A DNA stretch of 64,000 nt, from assembly GCA_964553925.1 (NCBI GenBank), contig CAZKNR010000208.1, forward strand, positions 23,517 through 87,516. The letters run 5' to 3'. This DNA comes from DAISKN01 sp964553925. Its GTDB lineage: Bacteria; Acidobacteriota; Vicinamibacteria; Marinacidobacterales; SMYC01. A program made the translations under genes and the position numbers. The notes below the pieces were generated by a model. The model did no database searches. It saw nothing but the letters and a program-made list of their open reading frames with translations, and was not told the DNA's origin. Positions 34,073 to 42,015 of the stretch are shown here, in pieces (the stretch's first letter is position 1; every line of letters starts with the position of its first letter).

Positions 34073-34613
34073 TCGCCTCCGCTTGCTCGTTACCGGCTTC
34101 GCTTCGGTCGCTCTCGCCCTCGATTTGCTCTCCTGCAACAAAGACCCGGGACCTCAGGTGGGAATGCCCGCCCCCGGCTTCACCCTTCCGGATCTCGAAG
34201 GGAAGCTCCACGGTCTCGCCGGCTTTCGCGGCCGGGTGGTGGTGCTGAACTTCTGGGCGACCTGGTGCCCTCCTTGTATCGACGAGATGCCGTCGCTCGA
34301 AAGGCTCCACCAGGCGCTCGCCGACCAGGGCGTCGCCGTGATCGCTGTCTCGGTCGACGAGAGATTCAGCGACGTCCCTGCCTTCGTCCAGAAATTCGAT
34401 CTGACGTTCTCCGTCCTCTACGACGAGGGGAAGAAGGTTTCTCGGAAGTATCAGACGTTCAAGTATCCCGAGACCTATATCCTCGACCGCGAAGGCCGGC
34501 TCAAGTCCAAGGTCGTGGGGCCGCGCGACTGGGCGGCGCCGACGGTGATCCGGGACATGGTGGAGCTTCTGAAGGAGGAGCCACCGCCGCGGGAAACGTC
34601 CGGGGAAGGCTGA
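34065..34613 (+). CDS. TlpA/ResA-like thioredoxin-fold lipoprotein
   Basis: 182 aa. The ATG at 34065 overlaps the end of the phosphodiesterase gene. The N terminus is hydrophobic and ends in LLSC, a possible lipobox. The redoxin domain has FWATWCPPCIDEMPSLE, so the active-site pair is CPPC, then VDERFSDVPAFVQKFDLTF and a cis-Pro region KYPETYILDREG. It is likely an extracytoplasmic thiol-disulfide oxidoreductase serving cytochrome c maturation or copper-site assembly. Confidence 0.92.
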   Translation: MGDRLRLLVTGFASVALALDLLSCNKDPGPQVGMPAPGFTLPDLEGKLHGLAGFRGRVVVLNFWATWCPPCIDEMPSLERLHQALADQGVAVIAVSVDERFSDVPAFVQKFDLTFSVLYDEGKKVSRKYQTFKYPETYILDREGRLKSKVVGPRDWAAPTVIRDMVELLKEEPPPRETSGEG

Positions 34614-34630
34614 CGCTTCTCGGCGCACTC

Positions 34631-35233
34631 ATGCACATCGGAAGGCACATCGTTCAAGAGCTGGTCTTCACTTTCGGGGAGCCGGAGGTGGAGCGATGGG
34701 AAGTTCCCGTGACCGAGGGCGAGCTCGACGGACTCGAGCGCCACAGAAGCCTCGGGCGAGCTCACGACGTGTGCCTCGTGATTCAGGACAAAGACAACCT
34801 CGCGGTCATCCGCAAGCGGGGATACCCGCCGGGGGCGTATCGCTTTCCCTCGGGAGGGGTCCACCCCGAGGAGTCTTTCCTCGACGGCGCGGTCCGGGAA
34901 GCGCTCGAGGAGACGGGGCTCTCCGTGCGCATCGAGGACTATCTGCTGCAGGTGCACGTGACTTTCATTTCCGGCGTTTCCGGCGTTTCCGGAGAGCGGC
35001 GCGCGAAGTGGAGCACTCACGTCATGCTGGCGCATCCGTTCGAGGGCTCTCTCGTTCCCCGGGACACGGAGGAAATCGAGGCGGCGCGCTGGATCCAGTG
35101 GCCCGAGCTCGAAGGCAAGGTAAATCCGCTGCTGCGCGATTCCGGACTGGGAGGGCTCGCGTATCGCGCCCGGCTTCATGAGAGCGTGCGCGCGATCCTT
35201 CTCGCGAAGAATCGCGCCCCTGCCGGGCCCTGA
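34631..35233 (+). CDS. Nudix hydrolase (second)
   Basis: 200 aa. Start ATG at 34631; the frame is open upstream, within the redoxin gene, but has no family sequence. The Nudix box is FPSGGVHPEESFLDGAVREALEETGLSV (G..E...REXXEEXG pattern). N-terminal sequence and a long insert differ from the ADP-ribose type, so the substrate is open. A 27-base run of three 9-bp units (34968-34994) encodes SGVSGVSG directly after a beta strand. Confidence 0.87.
   Translation: MHIGRHIVQELVFTFGEPEVERWEVPVTEGELDGLERHRSLGRAHDVCLVIQDKDNLAVIRKRGYPPGAYRFPSGGVHPEESFLDGAVREALEETGLSVRIEDYLLQVHVTFISGVSGVSGERRAKWSTHVMLAHPFEGSLVPRDTEEIEAARWIQWPELEGKVNPLLRDSGLGGLAYRARLHESVRAILLAKNRAPAGP
34968..34994 (+). repeat. In-frame 9-bp tandem repeat, three units
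   Basis: TTTCCGGCG, TTTCCGGCG, TTTCCGGAG within the second Nudix gene, encoding Ser-Gly-Val triplets. The unit length equals that of the repeat at 31533 but the sequence is unrelated. Confidence 0.7.
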
Positions 35234-35250
35234 CGACTGAAGCCGATTCG

Positions 35251-36450
35251 ATGAGCAACAAAGCTTCAGAGCTCCGGCGGGCCGAGGGCTTGAGGCGCGG
35301 CGGCAATGCGGAGAAGGCCCTCGAGATCCTGCGCGGTCTCGCCTCCGAGGATCCGAGAGACATCGAGCTCCGGCGGAAGATCGCCGACCTTCTGGTAGAG
35401 ACGGGAAACCAGGACGCCGCCATATCCCAACTGGTGAAGCTCCAGGAGTATCTCGCGGGCCAGGGAGACCTTCTCGGAGCGATCTCGTCGGGGCTTCGGG
35501 TGGTGGAGCTCGATCCAAAGTTCGAGAACCCCCTGGCCTACGTGGCCAAGGTGAAGCTCGAGAGCCTTCGCGAGGAGCAAAAACGACTCCAGGCCAAAAC
35601 CCTTCCCGCGGAGCCCCTCATCACCCCACTCAACCAAATCACGCTCCTGAAGGATCTGGGCGCCGACGAGCTCGCGAGCGTGGCGGCCACGATGAGGCGC
35701 CACGAGGCAGGAGAGGGCGAGACGGTTTTCGAGGAAGGCGCGCCGGGACAATCGCTGTACTTCGTGAACCGCGGCCTTCTGGAAGTCCGCTCCGGCCAGA
35801 ACCGGCTCGGGCTGGTGTCGGCCGGAAGCTGTTTCGGCGAGTTCTCGTTTCTGACCGGCGACCCCCGGACGGCGACGGTGCGCGCCCTCGAGGCGAGCGA
35901 GCTCCTGGAGCTCTCGGCTTCGAGCATGCGGTCGGCGGTCAAGAAGTATCCTCGCCTGCGTGAGGTCCTGTTCGAGCTTTATCGCGAGCGGGCGCTGACC
36001 AACGTCCTCTCCGTGTCGCCGCTCTTCCAGGTGATCCCTTCGAAGGACCGCGCTCGCCTCGCGCCTCGCTTCAAGCTCGTCGAGCTTGCGGCGGGAAGGC
36101 AGGCGTTCGGAGAGGGGGAACCGGGCGGCGCGCTGTTCCTGGTGAAGAGCGGGTTGGTCGAGGTGAGGACGACGCTTCACGGCGAACCCCTGGTTCTCGC
36201 CCGGCTGGGGAAGCACCAGTTCTTCGGCGAAGTCTCGTTCTTGACCGGCGTTCTTCGGACGGCGACGGTCCACGCCGTCGAGCCGACGGAGCTATTGAAG
36301 ATCGAGGAAGCGGAGCTCCGGGATCTGGTACGCCACCACCCGTTCCTGAAGGAAGTGCTCTCGCGCTATCACCTCGACCGGGTGACGGCGACCGCGGAGT
36401 CGCTGAAAGCGTTTCTGAAAAGTGAGAGGATCGAAGGAATCGTGAGCTAG
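35251..36450 (+). CDS. Protein with TPR-like N terminus and two cyclic-nucleotide-binding domains
   Basis: 399 aa. An N-terminal TPR-like pair (ASELRRAEGLRRGGNAEKALEIL ... DIELRRKIADLLVETGN) covers about residues 1-95. Two cNMP-binding beta barrels follow: EGETVFEEGAPGQSLYFVNRGLLEVR with GSCFGEFSFLTGDPRTATVRA, and AGRQAFGEGEPGGALFLVKSGLVEVR with KHQFFGEVSFLTGVLRTATVHA. Both phosphate-binding cassettes keep the FGE..FLTG.xRTATV pattern, so both may bind cAMP or cGMP. No helix-turn-helix is seen, so it is probably a signalling adaptor rather than a Crp-type regulator. Confidence 0.9.
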   Translation: MSNKASELRRAEGLRRGGNAEKALEILRGLASEDPRDIELRRKIADLLVETGNQDAAISQLVKLQEYLAGQGDLLGAISSGLRVVELDPKFENPLAYVAKVKLESLREEQKRLQAKTLPAEPLITPLNQITLLKDLGADELASVAATMRRHEAGEGETVFEEGAPGQSLYFVNRGLLEVRSGQNRLGLVSAGSCFGEFSFLTGDPRTATVRALEASELLELSASSMRSAVKKYPRLREVLFELYRERALTNVLSVSPLFQVIPSKDRARLAPRFKLVELAAGRQAFGEGEPGGALFLVKSGLVEVRTTLHGEPLVLARLGKHQFFGEVSFLTGVLRTATVHAVEPTELLKIEEAELRDLVRHHPFLKEVLSRYHLDRVTATAESLKAFLKSERIEGIVS

Positions 36451-36497
36451 AGGCTAACGGCGAGGCTTCAGAACCCCCTTCTTACACTCTCCCGGGC

Positions 36498-36731
36498 CTA
36501 CTCGTCGTCGTCGTTCTCAGAGTCGCCCGACCCGAAAGCCTCTTCGGGGTCTTCGGGCATCTCGCTCGGGGTGAAGGCTTCGATCAGGCCCAAGTCCAAC
36601 TCCTGGATGGCGATGGCGGCGGCCTTCCGTGACTTGGTCGCGATCTTGGGCGCCGCGCCCTGCATGAGCTGCCTCGCTCTCTGGGCGGCGACGTTGACCC
36701 TCAGAAAGATAGCGGCTGCGTTGATGTCCAA
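36498..36731 (-). CDS. rpoZ: RNA polymerase omega subunit
   Basis: 77 aa. FLRVNVAAQRARQLMQGAAPKI followed by KSRKAAAIAIQELDLGLI is the omega core (RNA polymerase Rpb6 family), where the VAAQRARQL helix packs on beta-prime. The C terminus is acidic (GSGDSENDDDE), as is common. The start is TTG, supported by GGAGGT seven bases upstream. A TAGAAT box on the minus strand (36803-36808) is a possible -10. It is not next to gmk or spoT, its frequent neighbours. Confidence 0.82.
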   Translation of the reverse strand: MDINAAAIFLRVNVAAQRARQLMQGAAPKIATKSRKAAAIAIQELDLGLIEAFTPSEMPEDPEEAFGSGDSENDDDE

Positions 36732-36927
36732 CTCGGGTACCTCCGTACTTAGTGTTCCGCCTGGCCCTTCAGGCTCCAGCGGACGTTCCGAACGAATCTC
36801 CTATTCTACCACGCGGGCATGCGGGGAAACGCTTTCGTCTGCGGCTTCGGTGTGATAACTTGCGCCTATGCCAGAAATGCTGTCCTTTCGCCCAACGGGG
36901 AAAATTCGACCACAAGGAGAGGTTCCA

Positions 36928-37269
36928 TTGCACGCGGAAGTAGGTCAGAAAATTCGTGAGCTTCGCCTGAAGAGGGGAATGCTCCAGGAAGAGCTCGCTC
37001 GCAAAGCAGGACTGTCGCCCTCGGCGCTGTCCAACTTCGAACAGGGGCGGCGGCGCACGTCGCTCGATTGGCTCCGGAAGATCAGCAAGACGCTGGGAGT
37101 CAGCGTCTCCGATCTGATTCCCGAGAGCCGGACGCGAAAGCCCCTCGCGGAGAACAAAGAAGAGGAGAAGCTCCTCGGCCATTGGCGCAAGATCGGAAGC
37201 CAGGACCTTCAGGATCAGCTCCTCGAGGTGATCGAGCTTGCGGCGAGCGGAGGGCGGCGAAAGGCCTGA
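36928..37269 (+). CDS. XRE-family helix-turn-helix regulator
   Basis: 113 aa from a TTG at 36928, which has AAGGAGAGG a few bases upstream; an ATG at 36868 in the same frame has no ribosome site. The HTH_3 domain covers KIRELRLKRGMLQEELARKAGLSPSALSNFEQGRRRTSLDWLRKISKTLGVSVSDLI. The tail is basic. It is a DNA-binding repressor or activator; its target is unknown, and the adjacent convergent TetR gene is one candidate partner. Confidence 0.87.
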   Translation: MHAEVGQKIRELRLKRGMLQEELARKAGLSPSALSNFEQGRRRTSLDWLRKISKTLGVSVSDLIPESRTRKPLAENKEEEKLLGHWRKIGSQDLQDQLLEVIELAASGGRRKA

Positions 37270-37278
37270 AGCTCCGGT

Positions 37279-37899
37279 TCAGGCGGCGGTCAGGAATCCC
37301 CGACAGAAGACTTCGGTCAGCTCGCGGGCGAGCTGTTCCTCGGAAAGCCGTCCGTCCGCCTTGTACCACTGATAGACCCAGTTCAAGGAACCCAGCAAGA
37401 AGAACGTCGCCGCGGTGACGTCGATTTCTTTTCTCGCGTCGCCCCTCTTCTGGAGCTGGGTGAGTACCTTGCGGACGTAGTCGATGTAGTGCTTCTTCCG
37501 CTGCTGGATCTTCTCGCGGTAGACCCCGGTGAGCGCCGTCCTCTCGTGGAGGATGATCGTGACCTCGCGCGGACGCGTGAGGAGCATGTGGACGTGGCGC
37601 TCGATGAGCTTCGAAAGGTGCTCTCTCGGGTCCTGCACTCCCGCGAGAGGCCGAACTACCGTCTCCTCGAGGAGGTCGAGGCCGTAGTCGGTGATGAGGT
37701 AGAGCAGGTGCTCTTTGCTCTCGACGAAGTAGTAGAGACCCGCCTTGGTGATTCCCACGTCGTCGGCGATATCGCTCATCGACGTCGCCTCATACCCCTT
37801 CACGCGAAAGAGCTGGGCCGCCTTCTCGAGAATCTGGCCGCGGCGCTGGTTGAGCTGAGGACGCCCCCCTTTGGTTTCCTCCGCGTCCCGCTTGCTCAT
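37279..37899 (-). CDS. TetR/AcrR-family transcriptional regulator
   Basis: 206 aa. The N-terminal helix-turn-helix is ILEKAAQLFRVKGYEATSMSDIADDVGITKAGLYYFVESKEHLLYLI, the TetR pattern. The ligand-binding domain has the form seen in regulators of fatty-acid or CoA-thioester metabolism (FadR/KstR2 type). Whether its target is the nearby XRE gene or a distant operon is not visible. Confidence 0.9.
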   Translation of the reverse strand: MSKRDAEETKGGRPQLNQRRGQILEKAAQLFRVKGYEATSMSDIADDVGITKAGLYYFVESKEHLLYLITDYGLDLLEETVVRPLAGVQDPREHLSKLIERHVHMLLTRPREVTIILHERTALTGVYREKIQQRKKHYIDYVRKVLTQLQKRGDARKEIDVTAATFFLLGSLNWVYQWYKADGRLSEEQLARELTEVFCRGFLTAA

Positions 37900-37985
37900 G
37901 CGCCGATTGTGTCAACGGACGGCTTCCCAAGCAACTCCCGGCTGCTGTAGGATGCCGCGTCCCGTGAATCGAACAGGAGCGTGAC

Positions 37986-39287
37986 GTGAAAAAACTCGTT
38001 CTCGCCGCCTCACTCCTTCTCGCCGGCTTTCTCCCCGCGACCGCACAGGAGTCCCGAAAGCGCTGGGAGCGCTTGTGCCAGATCCGGCACGAGAAGCTCG
38101 ATCGCATCCTTCCCGAGGCGATGCGCGAGAACGGGATCGACATGTGGATCACCCTGTCGAAAGAGGGTCTCTACGATCCCCTGTTCCGGGACTTCGGCGA
38201 GGGCTACGTCGGGAGCATCAGTTACTTCATCTTCACCGACCGGGGCGCCGCGGGAATCGAAAGGGTTGCGGTCGGTCTCTCGGATCGGAGGATCGAGGCC
38301 TGCGGTCTCTACAATCTCGTCGAGGGCGGCTTCGACCTCCAGGCTTTCGTTTCCGAGCGGGACCCGAAGCGGATCGCTCTCAACATGTCGGAAGGAATCG
38401 GCGCCGCCGACGGGCTCTCCCACTCGAGCTACCTCTACTTGACGAAGACCCTGGGAGCCCAGTACGCCTCGCGGTTCGTCTCCGCGGAGAAGCTGGCCTC
38501 GGATTTTCGGTCGAGGCGCGTGGCGAGCGAGATCGTCGCCTTCGGGGAAGCGGGAGAAATGTCCCGGGAAATCGCGGAGCGCGCGCTCTCGAACGAAGTC
38601 GTGATCCCCGGGAGGACGACTCTCGAGGACGTCTCCTGGTGGATGTGGGACCAGCTCCTCGCCCGTGGACTCGATTCGTCTTTCGGGATGCCCTCGGTCT
38701 ACGTCACCGGTCCCGAGGGGATCGAGGACACCTCGAACGAGCGGATCATCCAGCGAGGCGATTTCCTCATCATCGACTGGGGCGTCGGCTACCTGGGCTT
38801 CTACACCGACATCAAGCGCACCGCGTACGTTTTGAAGGAAGGGGAGACCAAGGCCCCCGCGGGGCTGCAGAACGCTTTCGATCAGGCGGTGAAAGTACGG
38901 GACCTCCTGCGGCGGACGATCAAACCCGGACCCACGGCCGCCGCCATGCTGGAGCATCTGAACGACGAGATCTCGAAAGCCGGCTTCACCCTCATCGAGT
39001 TCAACCGCCCCACGGACGCCGACACGACCGACGTCATCATCGGCTGCCACTCCGTCGGCGACCAGGGCCACGGCATCGGCCCCTCGATCGCGTGGTTCAA
39101 CCCCGAGAGGCTCCAGTATCAAATCCGTCCCACGAACATGTTCTCTATCGAGCTCTTCGCCTACACCAAGGCTCCGGAGTTCGGGGGAAAGAAGGTCCGG
39201 ATTCCGCTCGAGGATGACGCCATCGTGACCGAGCGCGGCGTCGAGTGGGTCTATCCGATAAACCGCCGGATTCTCTTGATCAAGTAG
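37986..39287 (+). CDS. Exported M24 (Xaa-Pro aminopeptidase-like) metallopeptidase
   Basis: 433 aa, GTG start, signal peptide (KKLVLAASLLLAGFLPATAQ). The creatinase-like N domain is followed by the pita-bread catalytic domain. Metal-ligand motifs are IIDWGVGYLGFYTDIKRTAY (Asp pair), GCHSVGDQGHGIGPS (His) and FSIELFAYTK, with a Glu close to the end (TERGVEWV). Such enzymes release N-terminal residues before proline; an exported form would help use peptides. It converges on the TerB-like gene with an eight-base overlap. Confidence 0.9.
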   Translation: MKKLVLAASLLLAGFLPATAQESRKRWERLCQIRHEKLDRILPEAMRENGIDMWITLSKEGLYDPLFRDFGEGYVGSISYFIFTDRGAAGIERVAVGLSDRRIEACGLYNLVEGGFDLQAFVSERDPKRIALNMSEGIGAADGLSHSSYLYLTKTLGAQYASRFVSAEKLASDFRSRRVASEIVAFGEAGEMSREIAERALSNEVVIPGRTTLEDVSWWMWDQLLARGLDSSFGMPSVYVTGPEGIEDTSNERIIQRGDFLIIDWGVGYLGFYTDIKRTAYVLKEGETKAPAGLQNAFDQAVKVRDLLRRTIKPGPTAAAMLEHLNDEISKAGFTLIEFNRPTDADTTDVIIGCHSVGDQGHGIGPSIAWFNPERLQYQIRPTNMFSIELFAYTKAPEFGGKKVRIPLEDDAIVTERGVEWVYPINRRILLIK

Positions 39288-39918
39288 CGCCGAAGATCTC
39301 GCTCTCGAGGGCGGCTCGCCGCTCGGGGGCGAGTCCGAGCGCTCCGCCGAGCCTCTCGAGCCACGCTCTCTCGGGCACCGATGCGCTTCCCTCGGAGCCA
39401 ACGACGAGGGCCCCGAAGCGATAGAGAAGCTCCCGGTCCTCGGTCGTCGAGACCATCGTCCCCATCTCCTCCGGCGGCGGCGGGATGACGAGGTCCTTGT
39501 GGATCTGCTTAGTCTCGTCGGGAGACAACTCCGATTCGCCCGATTCGGCGAGGCGGCCCTCGATGAGCTTCTTCTCCTCGGCGTGCATCTCACCGTCGGA
39601 AAGAGCGCCTGAGATCATCGTCCGGACGATGGCGAAGACGAGCGCCTGAGGAAGTGTCGGCTCCACCGGCGCCGCCGTCGGAAGGGGAGGCAGAGGCGGC
39701 ACGGACTCAGTCGGGCCGGTGGAGGGGAGTGGAAGCAGCGGTGGAACTCCGGCCGCCGGCTGCTGCTGGCGCATTTTTTCCGCGGCGATTGCTCCCGCGA
39801 TTGCGGCCCCACCCAGGAGGAGGATGTTCTTCCCACCCACCGCCCGGACGAACGGTTTCGCGTTGAACCCCGTCGAGTTTCGGATCAAATCCGAAAGTAG
39901 GTTGTCCAGAAATGCCAT
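39280..39918 (-). CDS. TerB/DUF533-like protein
   Basis: 212 aa. A hydrophobic segment, NILLLGGAAIAGAIAAEKM, is followed by a Pro-rich linker (PPLLPLPSTGP, PPLPPLPTAAP) and a helical TerB-like domain with RTMISGALSDGEMHAEEKKLIEGRLAESG. The DGxMHxEE pattern is typical of DUF533/TerB. These membrane-associated proteins have an unclear role, possibly stress- or metal-related. It overlaps the convergent M24 gene by eight bases. Confidence 0.82.
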   Translation of the reverse strand: MAFLDNLLSDLIRNSTGFNAKPFVRAVGGKNILLLGGAAIAGAIAAEKMRQQQPAAGVPPLLPLPSTGPTESVPPLPPLPTAAPVEPTLPQALVFAIVRTMISGALSDGEMHAEEKKLIEGRLAESGESELSPDETKQIHKDLVIPPPPEEMGTMVSTTEDRELLYRFGALVVGSEGSASVPERAWLERLGGALGLAPERRAALESEIFGAT

Positions 39919-39965
39919 CCGAAGAAACCTTAACCAGCCCGGAAGCCGAATTCAAGCGGCTGACT

Positions 39966-40577
39966 TCAGAATCGGAAGCCGGTCGCGATGGCGAGCCTCA
40001 GGTTGTGGCCCCAGAATCCTCCCTCGGTGAACGCTTCTCCATCCCGATTGAGGACCGGGCCCTCGTACTGGAGCATCAGATCGGAGACCTCGAAGCGCAC
40101 GAGACTCCGGTCCGTCGGATAGAGCTCGACGCCGCCCCCGAGATCGAGGGCGAAGACCGTCTGCCCTGAGGCGAGGACGCAGCTCAAGGGGGGAGGGTAA
40201 ATCAGGATGCACGGGATGGGCCCGGGGGCTTCGCCGAACTGGAGGAACCCCGGCCGCACTTTGCCGAAGACGGAGAAGCGGTTGAATCGCGGTCCCACCT
40301 TGACCCCGAAGAGACCTTCGAGACGGGAGCTCGTCACCGGCACTTCCTCGGGTATGTCGGAGGGGAACAGATTCAGCTCGCCCTCGAACGTCAAGAGCGA
40401 AGTCGCGCGGAAACCGAAACGGCCGCCGAATCCAAGGTCGGTGGTCTCGAGCTCCGCGAGGTCGTTCACCACGAGCTGGCCCGAGACCTCGAGCTTACGG
40501 TCCTCGTTGGATTGGGCGAGGGCGGGCATCGTGAACAGCAAAGAGAGCGCAAGAAGAGTGAGGATTTTCCCGTTCAT
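39966..40577 (-). CDS. Outer-membrane beta-barrel-like protein
   Basis: 203 aa from the ATG at 40577, with a signal peptide (LTLLALSLLFTMPALAQ) and alternating beta strands (LEVSGQLVVNDL, GGRFGFRATSLLTFEGELNL, GLFGVKVGPRFNRFSVFGKVRPGFLQF, FALDLGGGVELYP, LRFEVSDLMLQYEG) ending in IATGFRF, a C-terminal Phe as for OmpA-like barrels. An 8-stranded porin-like protein of unknown specificity is the best fit. It lies between the TerB-like and DinB genes on the minus strand. Confidence 0.8.
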   Translation of the reverse strand: MNGKILTLLALSLLFTMPALAQSNEDRKLEVSGQLVVNDLAELETTDLGFGGRFGFRATSLLTFEGELNLFPSDIPEEVPVTSSRLEGLFGVKVGPRFNRFSVFGKVRPGFLQFGEAPGPIPCILIYPPPLSCVLASGQTVFALDLGGGVELYPTDRSLVRFEVSDLMLQYEGPVLNRDGEAFTEGGFWGHNLRLAIATGFRF

Positions 40578-40589
40578 CACGGAGACACT

Positions 40590-41108
40590 CTAGGCACGAC
40601 GACGACGCGGGCGCAAGGAGCCCTTAATCCTGTTCCACTGCCCCCAGACGCCGTAGGCGGCCGCCCCGGGGAGACGATGGCCGAGCTGGCGTGAGAGGAG
40701 AAAGATCTGGCCCCGGTGGTGGGCGTCGTGAGAGACGAGGTAACAGAGGAAAGCGATGGCATTCGGGGGGAAGCCAGAGATACGGCCGTCCGGGCGCTCC
40801 AGGGCCGCGCGGATGTGCCGAGAGACGGCCTCGGCACTTCTCGTCAGCGCGAGCCCCGCCTGCCTCCTGGTGCACCGACGGCGGTCGAGCGGCGCCGGCA
40901 GGCCCGTGCGCTTCCCCGTCATCTTGAGCCACATCAAACGCGCGTTGTGGATGTGGGCGAAGGTCGAGGCGATCGTCTTTTTTCCCGAGCCTTCGGGAAG
41001 CTCGGCTCGCCAGACCTTCGGATGGGTGTGTTTCAGGAGCGCCTGGTTGGCGCCCTCGTCAATCGCGAGAACGTCGAGGATTGCAGTTTTCCAATCAAAG
41101 GTCTTCAT
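40590..41108 (-). CDS. DinB/YfiT-family metalloenzyme
   Basis: 172 aa, four-helix bundle of the DinB family. The metal-site His residues are seen in STFAHIHNARLMWLKM (helix 2) and LVSHDAHHRGQIFLLSRQLG (helix 4), the standard H(X3)H pair. Members are thiol-dependent transferases using bacillithiol or mycothiol, or uncharacterised. The context does not tell the substrate, although a YpdA-like bacillithiol-reductase homologue lies nearby (45027-46007). It directly follows a remnant of a D-aminoacylase-like tail. Confidence 0.87.
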   Translation of the reverse strand: MKTFDWKTAILDVLAIDEGANQALLKHTHPKVWRAELPEGSGKKTIASTFAHIHNARLMWLKMTGKRTGLPAPLDRRRCTRRQAGLALTRSAEAVSRHIRAALERPDGRISGFPPNAIAFLCYLVSHDAHHRGQIFLLSRQLGHRLPGAAAYGVWGQWNRIKGSLRPRRRRA

Positions 41109-41170
41109 CCGTTCGGGCCTCCTTTGGCGCGGAGGGCGACTCCGGGTAGGGCGCCCGTGAGGTAAGGCGA
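41105..41170 (-). pseudogene. Remnant of a D-aminoacylase-type C terminus
   Basis: The minus-strand frame ending at 41105 reads YLTGALPGVALRAKGGPNG and stops two bases into the DinB start. Its core LTGALPGVALR is identical to the end of the complete D-aminoacylase-like gene (43402-45030), while the DNA differs at third codon positions. A TGxxPGxxLR tail is normal for this family. Upstream of it the similarity is lost, so the gene was probably truncated when the VapBC/ATPase insert arrived. The match is short, so this is inferred. Confidence 0.4.
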
Positions 41171-41199
41171 AGCCAGAACTGGATCGGCGCTAAAACTGC

Positions 41200-41661
41200 T
41201 CATGGCACTCGCCAGTCTTCCCGCCTGACCGCCAGGATGCGGAATGGTGGCGTGCCTCCAATCATGCGTTTCCATCGCTCCATGTCGAAAGCGTTCTCGG
41301 TGACCAGGTCGGCGCGGCATCTGGCAGCGCTGAGCACGATCAGAATGTCGTGGATGTGGTCTTTGGGCTCGACCTCTCCACGCAGTCGTTGATAACGGGC
41401 GAGGATGACTCCTGCCCCGATCCACTCGTCGTGTCTGGGAGTCACCATGTAGCCGCGACTCTCAAAGGATCGGTTGATGCCGTCCAGGCTCTTCTTGTCA
41501 GCGACGCTATGGGCGCCCGCATACAGCTCCTGCATCACGACCGAGCTCATACGGGCGCGACCTCCTCGCAAGCTGCGCTGAAAGAGCGCCTCGTAGGCTT
41601 CTTCGCGAATCAGGGGAATGAGGACGGACGTATCGAAGAGGAGCCGTCGACTCCTGAACAT
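41200..41661 (-). CDS. vapC: VapC-type PIN-domain toxin
   Basis: 153 aa PIN domain. N-terminal FDTSVLIPLI has the first metal-binding Asp, MQELYAGAH a conserved Glu, and HDILIVLSAARCRADLVTEN the later acidic residues (HD and E). PIN toxins cleave tRNA or rRNA. It follows the antitoxin gene by nine bases, so the two form a standard VapBC module. Confidence 0.87.
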   Translation of the reverse strand: MFRSRRLLFDTSVLIPLIREEAYEALFQRSLRGGRARMSSVVMQELYAGAHSVADKKSLDGINRSFESRGYMVTPRHDEWIGAGVILARYQRLRGEVEPKDHIHDILIVLSAARCRADLVTENAFDMERWKRMIGGTPPFRILAVRREDWRVP

Positions 41662-41670
41662 CAGGGCGGG

Positions 41671-41886
41671 TTACTCCCGGTCGGCGCGGTGATAGGCGTC
41701 CCGCAGCGTGCCGCGACGGCGCAACTCCCGCACAGATGTCATCACGTCCTCCGCAAACAGAGCGTCATCGATGAGCGTGCGAATCGCCTCAGACTCGCTC
41801 CTGGCGTCGAGCTTCCGGACCAGTCGCTTCAGCTTGGCTTCCTCCAGCATCACGTTCTTGCGCTTGAGCTTCAAGGGTTGCTCCAT
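41671..41886 (-). CDS. vapB: VapB-type antitoxin
   Basis: 71 aa from the ATG at 41886, with GGAGGT five bases upstream. N-terminal KLKRKNVMLEEAKLKRLVRKLDARSESEAIRTLID looks like a ribbon-helix-helix fold that binds DNA; the basic C-terminal tail would wrap the toxin. The frame is open upstream but overlaps the divergent ATPase gene. The 8-bp inverted repeat at 41897-41928 directly before it is a likely autoregulatory operator. Confidence 0.82.
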   Translation of the reverse strand: MEQPLKLKRKNVMLEEAKLKRLVRKLDARSESEAIRTLIDDALFAEDVMTSVRELRRRGTLRDAYHRADRE

Positions 41887-41896
41887 GCCAACCTCC

Positions 41897-41928
41897 AGTG
41901 TGTAGTGTAACAAACTTTTATACACACT
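41897..41928. promoter_or_regulatory. Inverted-repeat operator before vapB
   Basis: AGTGTGTA (41897-41904) and TACACACT (41921-41928) form a perfect inverted repeat with a 16-base AT-rich spacer. It lies 11-42 bases before the vapB ATG and covers a TATAAA and a TACACT on the minus strand, so binding by the VapBC complex would shut the promoter. Confidence 0.65.
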
Positions 41929-41957
41929 GACGAAGCCACCGAGCTTCCTGAACGGAG

Positions 41958-41985
41958 GTCCAAAATACTCGCGAGTATTTTGGAC
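41958..41985. promoter_or_regulatory. Perfect 28-bp palindrome before the DUF4143 ATPase gene
   Basis: GTCCAAAATACTCG followed by its exact reverse complement. A third half-site, CAAAAATACTAGTA (41992-42005), follows ten bases later and overlaps the likely -10 region (AATACT at 41996-42001) of the ATPase gene. The element is probably an operator for a dimeric repressor. Confidence 0.7.
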
Positions 41986-42015
41986 TCTGGTCAAAAATAC
42001 TAGTAAGCTCTCGGG

